Shown here: piece by piece, positions 1 to 7,418 of the stretch
Layout of the letters: each line of letters opens with the position of its first letter
How positions within the stretch are numbered: the first letter of the stretch is position 1
From: Haloterrigena gelatinilytica
GTDB lineage: Archaea; Halobacteriota; Halobacteria; Halobacteriales; Natrialbaceae
Assembly: GCF_013342145.1 (NCBI RefSeq)
Contig: NZ_JABUQZ010000001.1
Span: 3,968,001-4,032,000, forward strand
Length of the DNA: 64,000 nt
Reading direction: 5' to 3'
Notes under the pieces: model-generated
What the model was told of the DNA's origin: nothing
What the model saw: only the letters and a program-made list of their open reading frames with translations
The model's database searches: none
Made by a program: the position numbers and the translations under genes

Positions 1-715
1 CGAGAGTCGAAGCATAATAGCAGCCGTTACACGTGCTAATATCCAACTCAGCCGGGAAATCGTCTGGAATGCTGGCGGCAGGGGTGATCCCCTGAACCGA
101 TAACGACTGCTGATCAAGTTCCGTAATGAATTGTTCCTTAGCACGGGGATCGGATTCGATTACTTTTCGCTCGATTTCCTGCTCTGCATCATCCGCTGTG
201 TGTCCTCCAAACGCCTGCACTTCTGTCCCCGCTTCAGCGCTGGAATCGACAACCTCGAAACGGATAGTTTCCTCAGGAATACCGTTCCTGTCCAGATGCT
301 CGATATCGAAATTAGCGAAAATTATACTATTATCGTTCAGGTCGCGACCAATATGAATCGCAGCGTGCTCATCACTATCGCTGCCTACCAAGTTATAGGA
401 AGCGACTTCACGTCGGAAGGATCCAGATTCAGTCTGTCCAGCATAAATATTATCGAGGCTCCATTCGAGATAATAGCCTTCCGACTGAGCTTTGTTTAGC
501 AACTCACCGAATTCTGGCGTTCGAGCCAAGTCACTGGCAAGCGAAAGTTTCTGGTCACCTTCGAAAATTTCGACAGGGTCTTCCTCAACGACATCCCCAT
601 CAACTGCCTCAGCGGCTGCAACGTTAAGCGACATTGTCGAAAGGACACCAGTTGCTGTTGCGCCTCCAGCAATCTTTTTCAGAGCATTCCTCCTATTGAT
701 GTCGTCTTCTGACAT
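1..715 (-). CDS. Halocin C8-like bacteriocin precursor (3' end outside window)
   Basis: The frame is open from an ATG at 715 to the window edge: 238 codons with no stop. The N-terminus has a twin-arginine-type signal (NRRNALKK, residues 7-14, then a hydrophobic Gly/Ala/Thr stretch ending near AAAEA at about 36), so Tat export is likely. Residues 40-223 form an acidic pro-region. From residue 224 the sequence reads LDISTCNGCYYAS, which closely matches the start of mature halocin C8 as I know it (DIDITGCSACKYAA), including the C-x2-C spacing. In the characterised system the Cys-rich C-terminal peptide is the secreted antimicrobial, and the N-terminal part is released and confers immunity. The rest of the Cys-rich core should lie just beyond base 1. 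The first 700 bases are AT-richer than the neighbouring genes, which suggests accessory DNA. The assignment rests on short core similarity and overall architecture. Confidence 0.75.
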   Translation of the reverse strand, partial: MSEDDINRRNALKKIAGGATATGVLSTMSLNVAAAEAVDGDVVEEDPVEIFEGDQKLSLASDLARTPEFGELLNKAQSEGYYLEWSLDNIYAGQTESGSFRREVASYNLVGSDSDEHAAIHIGRDLNDNSIIFANFDIEHLDRNGIPEETIRFEVVDSSAEAGTEVQAFGGHTADDAEQEIERKVIESDPRAKEQFITELDQQSLSVQGITPAASIPDDFPAELDISTCNGCYYASTL

Positions 716-1255
716 ACATGAATAAAGCTATTACACTATAACTTAATATTTTCTAATTGAATTTATTTTAGTAGTAGTCTATTATAATAATATATAAATA
801 AGATTCTATGGTTAGAATAACCAGTTTAAATCACTCAGTATTTAATAACTATTTATTAGATGATTCACTCCGCTATCGAATACATATGTATAGTTATTTA
901 ACTCGAGACCACCGTTTTCGACGACAGTTACTTTCACTCGAGTCGGTCATTCTTTCGACGTATTTCCCTTTCGCGTCGAGACCGAACTCAGGACTTCAAC
1001 TCCGGTACCGATTACATTCGCAAAAACCGTTCAGTCGTGCAGTTCTAGAAGGTTGCTACCGTCGGCTTCGACATCTCTCCAAACCAATTCGCTCGGTACA
1101 CTCGAACGGTCCTCGTACGATGTGTCTCGATCAGTACGCTGCCGTTCGAGCGAGCGACAGCACGCGTCGCTGTACGTCGACTTCTCGAGTACAAACTGCC
1201 GATAGATAGTGGGATTCGAGAACGCCGCAATCGCTACCGAGACGAACGCTGATCG
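716..1255. other. Intergenic region, AT-rich upstream of the halocin-like gene
   Basis: This is 540 bases without a convincing gene. Bases 720-800 are strongly AT-rich, unlike anything else nearby, and hold several TATA-like stretches (around 730-750 and 790-800) that could drive the minus-strand halocin-like gene. Base composition returns to GC-rich by about 900. Short frames on both strands lack the acidic, GC3-rich codon use of real genes here. Confidence 0.5.
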
Positions 1256-2785
1256 CTACAGGTAGCCCAAATCCGCGAGTCGCTCCTTGGTCCCCTCGCG
1301 CATCTCGACCTCGCCGCTCGCGCCGGCCTCGGCGAGCGGGTCGAACCGCTCTTCGAGGCGCCGCTGCATCGCTCGGACCCGCTCGCGCTCGCGGCCAGAG
1401 AGATCCTCGCGCTCGAGCGGGTCGGTCTCGACGTCGTGGAGTCGGTCGTACCCGTCGTCGCCGCGGACGTACTTGTACTCGCGCGTGCGGACGGCCCGGA
1501 GGCGTCGGTCGTACTCGTAGACGCGGTCGGGAAGGTCGTCGAAGCGGGCCTCGAGGCGGTCGATCGAGGGCTGTGGGGCGACGTACTCCGCGAAGACGGC
1601 GTCTCGGGGGTCGTCGTCCGACGCGGGGTGGAACGAGCGGCTGGACCACTGCGTACGCAGTTCGGGGTCGTCGATACCGGCGGTCTCGAGCAGCGTGGCG
1701 GGGAGGTCGAGCAACTGGACGAGGTCCTCGCGCCGCCCGCCGTCGGTGAAGGGACCGCCGTGACAGACCAGCGGGACGTTGATCAGGGTGTCGTAGAGGT
1801 TGTACTGGTGGCCGAAGAAGCCGTGTTCGCCGATGTGCTCGCCGTGGTCGCCGCAGACGACGAGCAGGGTGTCCTCCCACTCGCCGGCGTCCTCGAGGGC
1901 TTCTCGGAGCCGTCCGAGCTGCTCGTCGACGTAGGCGAGTTCGGCCCGGTAGAGCCCGCGAAGCAGGTCGAAGTCACGTTCGGAGAGGTGATAGTCCTCG
2001 CAGTCGTAGGCGCGGGGATCCTGTCGGATGGCGAGCGCCTCGTCGACGCTCGCGCCGTCGGGGAGGAACCGCTCGGCGTACTCGCGGGGCGGATCGTACT
2101 CGACGTGGGGCTCGATGAAGTTACAGAACAGGAAGAACGGTCGGTCGTCGTCGCGGTCGTCGAGCCAATCGGCGATCCAGGCCGTCGACCGGTCGGAGCC
2201 GTCGTCGCCCGCGGGCTGGAGGGCCTCGCTGTAGAGGATGTTCGCGGCGTTGACCAGCGGATTGCCGTCGAAGAGCCGGTTGCGGGTCGCCTGCAGTTTC
2301 TCCCGGAGGTCCTCGCCGCGAACGACGGCGCCCATGTCGGCGTCGGACTGGATGTACTGCCAGCCCTTCCGGAGGTCGTCGAAGCCCCGGTCGAAGCCGA
2401 ACTCCTCGGTGATCCAGGTGTTGTTCGAGACGCCGATCGTCTCGTATCCGGAGTCAGCGAAGGACTCCGGGAGGGTCCGCAACTCGTCGTCGAGATAGGT
2501 GTGGCCGCCGTGGGTGCCGTGCTCGGAGGGGTAGGTCCCGGTGAACATCGAGGCGTGAGACGGGAGCGTCCAGGGGGCAGTCGCGAAGGCGGAATCGAAA
2601 ACGGTGCCGTCGTCGGCGAGTCGGTTCAGCGCCGGCGTCGTCTCCGGACCGGTGCTCGTCGAACGCGCCGTATCGAGGACGACGAGCGCGACGTTCCGCA
2701 CGGTGGGATGTGACTTCGGATCACGTCCGTTGGCCGACGCTGCGTCGACATCTGCAGAATCGGATGAATCGACTGACTCAGCCAT
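1256..2785 (-). CDS. Sulfatase-like (alkaline phosphatase superfamily) hydrolase, Thr-type
   Basis: The 509-residue protein has the sulfatase/alkaline-phosphatase fold. A metal-site Asp lies in VVLDTAR (about residue 38), the active-site segment is WTLPSHASMFTG (residues 72-83), a GDHGEHIGEHG metal motif follows near residue 320, and a typical C-terminal sulfatase region contains Y-K-Y-V. The position that is Cys or Ser in true sulfatases (C/S-x-P-S-R) is Thr73 and the following Arg is His77. The enzyme therefore cannot use formylglycine and is more likely a phospho- or sulfo-transferase/hydrolase with a Thr nucleophile. There is no signal peptide. It diverges from a canonical Cys-type sulfatase with 164 nt between starts. 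The substrate is unknown; a sulfated or phosphorylated polysaccharide or glycoconjugate is possible. Confidence 0.85.
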   Translation of the reverse strand: MAESVDSSDSADVDAASANGRDPKSHPTVRNVALVVLDTARSTSTGPETTPALNRLADDGTVFDSAFATAPWTLPSHASMFTGTYPSEHGTHGGHTYLDDELRTLPESFADSGYETIGVSNNTWITEEFGFDRGFDDLRKGWQYIQSDADMGAVVRGEDLREKLQATRNRLFDGNPLVNAANILYSEALQPAGDDGSDRSTAWIADWLDDRDDDRPFFLFCNFIEPHVEYDPPREYAERFLPDGASVDEALAIRQDPRAYDCEDYHLSERDFDLLRGLYRAELAYVDEQLGRLREALEDAGEWEDTLLVVCGDHGEHIGEHGFFGHQYNLYDTLINVPLVCHGGPFTDGGRREDLVQLLDLPATLLETAGIDDPELRTQWSSRSFHPASDDDPRDAVFAEYVAPQPSIDRLEARFDDLPDRVYEYDRRLRAVRTREYKYVRGDDGYDRLHDVETDPLEREDLSGRERERVRAMQRRLEERFDPLAEAGASGEVEMREGTKERLADLGYL

Positions 2786-2949
2786 ACTGCCATTACTCCC
2801 ACCCTCGGAGGGAAGGTCATCAGCCCGGAGTATGCAGGTGGTTCACGATATTGGAACGCGTTCGACCCATCGACACTCTGCATCGAGAGAGGCTCTCCCG
2901 AGCGGGCGCGTCCAAATGGTTACTCCCCTCGTCGCCGTAGACGGCGATC

Positions 2950-4341
2950 ATGCCACCGCATATCGTGCTGGTTCACTGCCACGACCTGGGGCGGTACGTC
3001 GGGTGTTACGGCGCGGCCGTCGACACCCCCAGGATCGACGCGCTCGCGGCCAGCGGCGTTCGGTTCGATCGGCACTTCGTGACCGCCCCGCAGTGTTCGC
3101 CGAGTCGCTCGAGTCTCATGACGGGACGGCACCCGCACCAGAACGGGATGCTCGGGCTCGCCCACGGCAACTGGGAGGTCGGCCCTCACGAACGGTTCCT
3201 GCCCGAACTCCTCGGCGAGGCCGGCTACGAGACCCACCGCTTCGGTCTCCAGCACGTCACCGAACACCCCGACCGACTCGGCTTCGATCGGAGCCACAGC
3301 GACGAGCCCCTGACGGACGAGGTCCCGACGTCGGTTCACGAGACCTCCCGTGCACGCGAAGTCTCCGAGGACGTCGCGACGTTCCTCGAGTCGGGCGACT
3401 ACGAGGACCCGTTCTTCGCGTCGGTCGGCTTCTTCGAACTCCACCGCGTCGAGGAAAACGGCGGCTTCGGGTTCGAGAGCGAGCGCTACGAGGGTCCCGA
3501 TCCGAACGACGTCGCCCCGCTCGAGTTCCTGCCGGACCGGCCCGGAATCCGGTCGGATATCGCCGAAATGAACGGCATGGTCCGAGCGATCGACGACGGC
3601 GTCGGCACGATCGTCGACGCCCTCGAGACCGCGGGACTGGCCGAGGACGCTCTCCTCGTGTTTACGACCGAACACGGGCTGGCCATGCCGCGAGCGAAGG
3701 GCTGTTGTTTCGACGCCGGCCTCGAGGCAGCGCTGCTGATGGCCCAACCGGGAACCCTCGAGGCGGGGCGGGTCGTCGACGACCTCGTGAGCAACGTCGA
3801 CGTCTTCGCGACGCTGCTGGATATCGCGGACGCGCCGATCCCCGGCGTCGACACCGACGGCGACGATATCGCCGGCCGGAGTTTCGGGCCGCTGCTGTTC
3901 GAAGACGAGGACGCGTACGACCCGCGCGATCGGGTCTTCTCGGGGATGACCTGGCACGATCGATACAACCCGATCCGGTCGATCCGCACGGACCGCTGGA
4001 AGTACATCCGGAACTTCTGGCACCTACCCGTCGTCTACATGACGACGGACGTCTTCTGCAGCGCGGCCGGCCGCGAGCTACACGAGGAGTACTACGGCCG
4101 GCAGCGGCCCTACGAGGAACTGTACGACCTCGAGGCCGATCCGCTCGAGCGGGAGAACCTCGCGGCGGGGGACGGGCCCGACGACCCGGCCACCGCGACC
4201 GTCCGCGACGAACTGCGCGAGGAACTGCTCGAGTGGATGGCCGCCACCGACGATCCGCTGCTCGAGGGCCCCGTCCTGCCGAACAACTGGGAGACGGTCC
4301 ACCCGCGGCTGGCGGACGACCGCGACGACATCTGGTCGTAA
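2950..4341 (+). CDS. Sulfatase, Cys-type
   Basis: The 463-residue protein carries the classical sulfatase signature C-S-P-S-R at residues 49-53, in which the Cys is normally converted to formylglycine. Metal-binding residues are in HDLG (residues 11-14) and TTEHGL (about residue 240). The C-terminal part has the usual D-R-W-K-Y-I and L-Y-D-L-E-x-D-P segments of sulfatase family S1. It would hydrolyse sulfate esters in the cytoplasm, since no signal peptide is visible. The ATG at 2950 gives the normal PHIVLVHCHD beta strand. It diverges from the Thr-type homologue, and an IS1341-type element begins immediately after its stop. No formylglycine-generating enzyme was recognised in the window, so the maturase must be elsewhere. 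Confidence 0.9.
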   Translation: MPPHIVLVHCHDLGRYVGCYGAAVDTPRIDALAASGVRFDRHFVTAPQCSPSRSSLMTGRHPHQNGMLGLAHGNWEVGPHERFLPELLGEAGYETHRFGLQHVTEHPDRLGFDRSHSDEPLTDEVPTSVHETSRAREVSEDVATFLESGDYEDPFFASVGFFELHRVEENGGFGFESERYEGPDPNDVAPLEFLPDRPGIRSDIAEMNGMVRAIDDGVGTIVDALETAGLAEDALLVFTTEHGLAMPRAKGCCFDAGLEAALLMAQPGTLEAGRVVDDLVSNVDVFATLLDIADAPIPGVDTDGDDIAGRSFGPLLFEDEDAYDPRDRVFSGMTWHDRYNPIRSIRTDRWKYIRNFWHLPVVYMTTDVFCSAAGRELHEEYYGRQRPYEELYDLEADPLERENLAAGDGPDDPATATVRDELREELLEWMAATDDPLLEGPVLPNNWETVHPRLADDRDDIWS

Positions 4342-4343
4342 AT

Positions 4344-4425
4344 CGCCTCGGGGTCAAGTGGTTCGAGAGAGCAAAGCTCTCTCGTCATCACGGAAGACCT
4401 CCGGTCTTCCGAACGACCCCGAGGC
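4344..4425 (-). ncRNA. Three-way-junction structure at the tnpB 3' side (candidate omega/sot RNA region)
   Basis: A perfect 11-bp inverted repeat (4345-4355 with 4415-4425, GCCTCGGGGTC) encloses two perfect hairpins. One is 4364-4372 with 4376-4384 (loop AAA) and the other is 4391-4399 with 4403-4411 (loop TCC). The result is a compact three-way junction directly downstream of tnpB on its coding strand. In this superfamily the 3' end of tnpB and the adjacent right end produce a guide (omega) RNA, and in haloarchaea sense-overlapping transcripts have been described at this place. The structure is seen directly; the RNA function is inferred. The second hairpin belongs to a palindrome family found elsewhere in the window. 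Confidence 0.45.
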
Positions 4426-4444
4426 TTTCGCGTGGGCTCCCGTT

Positions 4445-5542
4445 CTATGCCTCAACAGAGGCAGGAGGCACGTACTCCCCGCTCACGTTCAACGTCCCGC
4501 GATTCAAGCGCACATCTACGGGTGCGCCTCCGTCACCTGCGTTTTGCCTGCGACGGAGATACTGCAAGCCAATATTCTTGGAAGCGTTGTAGTCGGCGTG
4601 GTTCTCATACCCGCACTGCTGACACTCGAATGATTCGCCCGACCGATTGTCGTCGTTCGCTTCGGGAATCTTCTCCCGAATGTGGGTCAAGTCCTCGAAC
4701 ACGATGTGCGAACAGTCGTTCTCGACGGCCTCCTCGATAAGCTCGTTCGCCACCGTGTGCAGGTGTATCTCAAAGCGTCCGTACTCTTTCCGCCCGACTG
4801 ACTCGATGTTCTCGTGAGCGTGGCGAGACCCGCATTGCTGTAGGGATGCACGACGCTTCTCATACTCTCGACGCCAGTGGTTGAACTCGTCTGCCGACCA
4901 GAATCGTCCCGTTGAAGCAACAGCGAGGTTGTTCACGCCCAAATCCACACCAAGGACTGTTCTGTGCTTGGACTCGGATTCGGGCGATTCCTCGTCTGCC
5001 TCGACGTTCCGCATTGAAGCGTGGAGATACCAGTCACCGTTGCGGTACTGCAAGTGCGCCATCCGAAACTCGAAGTCCTCGGAGACGTACTTGGTGGGTG
5101 GCGTCTCCGAGTCGTCGGGGAGGATGTAGTCGCACTCAACGCGTCCGTCCACAGTCGAAAGGGAAACGTGGTCACGGTGGAACGTCGCACTCCGCTTGTC
5201 GTACACCGCGCTATCGGCAGAAAAGTGCGGTTGCGACGTGTTCTCGCCACATTTGAGCCGTTCGACTCCGCTTTTGATGGCTTCGACCGCCCTGCGAATC
5301 CCTTTCTGGACGAGGTTCGCAGTTAGGTCAGTTTCGTCGCGGAGTCGGTCATAGAGGGCGCGTTCGGCTTTGGCTTTGGAAGTGACGTGGTATCCGTCGT
5401 CGCCGTGCCAGCACCACTCGCTCGCGGTGTTGGCGCAGTGTTTGAACTGCTCGACAGTCTCTCGAAGGGATGCGTCGGCACCTTCGGGAGTGTCGAGTTT
5501 GATGACGGCGGTGCGACGGTATTCCACTATATTTTCACACAT
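4445..5542 (-). CDS. tnpB: TnpB (IS1341-type, RuvC-like RNA-guided nuclease family), internally deleted
   Basis: The frame of 365 residues is intact and shows all three RuvC carboxylates: Asp200 in GVDLGVNN, Glu283 in VFEDLTHIR, and Asp317 in HADYNASKN. Only the second zinc knuckle (C307-x2-C310) is present. Haloarchaeal TnpB proteins normally have about 50 more residues between the IREKIPEA segment and the DNRSGESFEC segment, including the first CxxC. Here the two are joined directly at residues 294-296. This looks like an in-frame deletion that removes half of the zinc ribbon and part of the RuvC-II/III linker, so nuclease activity is doubtful. The start is at 5542, just inside an AT-rich leader. 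Confidence 0.85.
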   Translation of the reverse strand: MCENIVEYRRTAVIKLDTPEGADASLRETVEQFKHCANTASEWCWHGDDGYHVTSKAKAERALYDRLRDETDLTANLVQKGIRRAVEAIKSGVERLKCGENTSQPHFSADSAVYDKRSATFHRDHVSLSTVDGRVECDYILPDDSETPPTKYVSEDFEFRMAHLQYRNGDWYLHASMRNVEADEESPESESKHRTVLGVDLGVNNLAVASTGRFWSADEFNHWRREYEKRRASLQQCGSRHAHENIESVGRKEYGRFEIHLHTVANELIEEAVENDCSHIVFEDLTHIREKIPEANDDNRSGESFECQQCGYENHADYNASKNIGLQYLRRRQNAGDGGAPVDVRLNRGTLNVSGEYVPPASVEA

Positions 5543-5572
5543 ATTTAATGTTACTTATATGTTGGGCCGTCA

Positions 5573-5701
5573 TCGCGCGCGGTTGCGGTCGACGCGACCG
5601 TCGCGGGATCGCTCGCGACCGAGACCGAGACCGAGGGCGTCCAGTACGCGATTCCCGACCGCGAGGCGATCGAGCGTGCGCTCGAGGTTATCGGACGCGG
5701 A
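5573..5701 (+). pseudogene. Gene remnant next to the IS element (3' fragment, family not recognised)
   Basis: Between the IS left end and the convergent lipoprotein gene, one plus-strand frame reads as credible haloarchaeal protein with GC3-rich codons, acidic composition and an amphipathic helix (for example IPDREAIERALEVIG). It has no start codon and runs into the antisense of the next gene without its own stop. The likely origin is the 3' end of a gene whose 5' part was lost when the IS element arrived. I do not recognise the family. Confidence 0.3.
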
Positions 5702-5703
5702 TC

Positions 5704-6264
5704 TCAATCGCGGTGGGCTTCCAGAGCGGCGAACGCGATCTCGTGGGTGCACTCGTGCGGTTCGTCCGCACCATCGAGGTGGAGCGTAACGGTCACCTCG
5801 GCTGGGAGCGCGGCGCGTGCCGCCGCGACGTCGAACGCGGGGTCGGGACAGCGGACCACGGTTCCGTCGCGGTCCCGTTCGGAAACCACCGTCACGCGGG
5901 CGCCGTAGGCGCCGTCGTTCGTCCAGCCGTGCTCGATCCAGCTCCGGTCCGTCAGATCGAGATCGGTCCGCTCGTTCAGTTCGTCGAACGCGGCCTCGGC
6001 GGCCGCTCCCGCGCACGCCTTCTCGACGTCGTCTACCGTTTCGCGTTCGACCGCGGTTTCGATCGGCGCCGCTTCCCCGATCCACTCGCCCGTCTCCATC
6101 TCGCAATCCTCGTCGGTATCGTCGGCGCGGTCGTCTCGAGGCTCGTCTTCGGTTTCATCGTCAGGCGATTCGGGGCTCTCGCTGGACGACCGGCCGAGGC
6201 AGCCGGCGACTGCGGCGACGGTCGCCATCGACAGAAAGCGACGGCGCGAGGAGGGCCAAATCAC
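5704..6264 (-). CDS. Tat-exported lipoprotein, function unknown
   Basis: The N-terminus has a twin-arginine motif (SSRRRFLS) followed by a hydrophobic stretch and a lipobox AVAGC, so the mature protein should be Cys-anchored outside the membrane. A Ser/Pro/Glu/Asp-rich linker follows, then a roughly 115-residue globular part with two conserved-looking Cys (DPAF region and HECTHE). I chose the GTG at 6264. The ATG codons upstream (6297, 6291) lie in an AT-rich segment with rare codons (ATA, TTA, AGA) that looks like a promoter, with a TATA-like ATATTAG about 25 nt before the GTG. Extending to 6297 would add 11 residues. The gene converges on the IS-linked remnant. Confidence 0.7.
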   Translation of the reverse strand: MIWPSSRRRFLSMATVAAVAGCLGRSSSESPESPDDETEDEPRDDRADDTDEDCEMETGEWIGEAAPIETAVERETVDDVEKACAGAAAEAAFDELNERTDLDLTDRSWIEHGWTNDGAYGARVTVVSERDRDGTVVRCPDPAFDVAAARAALPAEVTVTLHLDGADEPHECTHEIAFAALEAHRD

Positions 6265-6372
6265 GCCGAAATAATGTCTAACTAATATCATAATCATTCC
6301 GGTGACTCCACTCGAGACGGTCGGAATTCGACTCGTAATTCGAACGCCTGGAACCGGATTGTTCGTCGCACA

Positions 6373-7332
6373 TCATCCGCTTAGCTCCGCGCCGACCCGC
6401 TCGAGAACGCGCTCGAGCGACGCGCTCATCAGTTCTCGATACCGTTCGTAGTCGGCCTCGACCGCCACCTCGCCGGTGGCCGCGTCCCCGGTCACGCCGT
6501 TCTCGTCGACGACCAGCGCGCCCCGCGCGAGGTCGCCGTCCGTTCCGACCTCCATGGGGTAGCTCGCGGTCTCGAGCACGCCGTCGTCGATCAGTTCGGC
6601 GAGCACGAGCGCGTCGTGGATCGCGGCGGCGTCGATGCCGTAGCGCTCGAGGCGGTCGGCGTCGTAGTAGGTGAGCCACTCGGAGAGCGCCCGTCCCAGC
6701 GGCGCGTCTCGAGTGAGCCCTGCGATTCGTTCGGGCGGGACCGCGGCTCGCGCCGTCACGTCCAGCCCGACGATCGTCGGCTCGCAGTCCCGGACGACCC
6801 GGCGGGCGGCGTGGGGGTCGGAGTGGAAGTTCGCCTCCGCCAGCGGCGTGACGTTTCCCGACGTAAAGGCCGCGCCGCCCATGACGAGCAGGTCGTCGAG
6901 CAACTCGGGTAAGGCTGGTTCCATCGCGTGGGCGAGCGCGACGTTCGTCAGCGGGCCGATCGCCGCGAGCGCGAGGTCGCCGTCGTGGGCGCGGGCCTGC
7001 TCGACGATGCGCCGTGCGGCGTGGACGTCGCCCGGCTCGGTCGCCGGCCCCGGATCTGGAAGGTCGCCGCGGAGCCCGCCCTCGCCGTGGATCTCCTCGG
7101 ACGTGTCGAGGTCGACCAGCAGCGGTCGGTCGGCGCCCCGCGCGACGGGGACGTCCGTCCGGTCGACCGCCTCGAGGATCGCGCGGGCGTTTCGCGTCGT
7201 GTCGTCGACCGACGCGTTCCCGTGGACGGTCGTCAGTTCGACGACCTCGAGGGCGTCGTGCTCGAGGGTGGCCAGGAGCGCCACGGCGTCGTCACAACCC
7301 GGATCCGTATCGATCAGCACGGGGCGGCTCAT
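6373..7332 (-). CDS. Nucleoside hydrolase (inosine-uridine type)
   Basis: The 319-residue protein opens with the family signature VLIDTDPGCDDAVAL (residues 5-19), whose Asp cluster binds the catalytic Ca2+. It continues with AIGPLTNVALA and the LVMGGA segment, and has a late D in IHDALVLAELI. It cleaves the N-glycosidic bond of ribonucleosides to ribose and base in nucleoside salvage, in the cytoplasm. The start at 7332 (MSRPVLIDTD) is preferred over an in-frame ATG 63 nt upstream because it places the conserved strand at the usual distance from the N-terminus. The next gene upstream on the same strand begins 86 nt away. Confidence 0.9.
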   Translation of the reverse strand: MSRPVLIDTDPGCDDAVALLATLEHDALEVVELTTVHGNASVDDTTRNARAILEAVDRTDVPVARGADRPLLVDLDTSEEIHGEGGLRGDLPDPGPATEPGDVHAARRIVEQARAHDGDLALAAIGPLTNVALAHAMEPALPELLDDLLVMGGAAFTSGNVTPLAEANFHSDPHAARRVVRDCEPTIVGLDVTARAAVPPERIAGLTRDAPLGRALSEWLTYYDADRLERYGIDAAAIHDALVLAELIDDGVLETASYPMEVGTDGDLARGALVVDENGVTGDAATGEVAVEADYERYRELMSASLERVLERVGAELSG

Positions 7333-7418
7333 GCGGGAACGGTCGGGGCTTCCGGCGGATAAGCGGCCGGATGGCAGTCGCCGGACGAGTCGCACGCTCC
7401 GCGAGAGCGCCTCGTCGC

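Larger units (their letters stand above)
4343..5572 (-). mobile_element. IS200/IS605-superfamily element, IS1341 type (tnpB only)
   Basis: The element consists of a single tnpB with no adjacent tnpA. The right end (low coordinates) is a strongly structured segment directly abutting the stop codon of the sulfatase gene. The left end lies in the AT-rich stretch just before tnpB (about 5543-5572), after which GC-rich coding-like sequence resumes. The boundaries are inferred from composition and structure. This superfamily makes no target duplications, so none is expected. Without tnpA it would need a transposase in trans, and the TnpB itself is internally deleted. Confidence 0.6.

Noticed and set aside
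808-1209. 133-codon plus-strand frame between the halocin-like gene and the first sulfatase
   Set aside because: The composition is Arg/Ser/Leu-rich and not acidic. It spans an AT-rich to GC-rich transition and shows no family motif.
1436-2713. Long plus-strand frame antisense to the first sulfatase
   Set aside because: It is a by-product of GC-rich third positions on the coding strand. The sulfatase motifs are on the minus strand.
2920-4023. Long minus-strand frame antisense to the second sulfatase
   Set aside because: It is low-complexity Val/Arg/Glu/Asp-rich shadow sequence. The C-S-P-S-R signature is on the plus strand.
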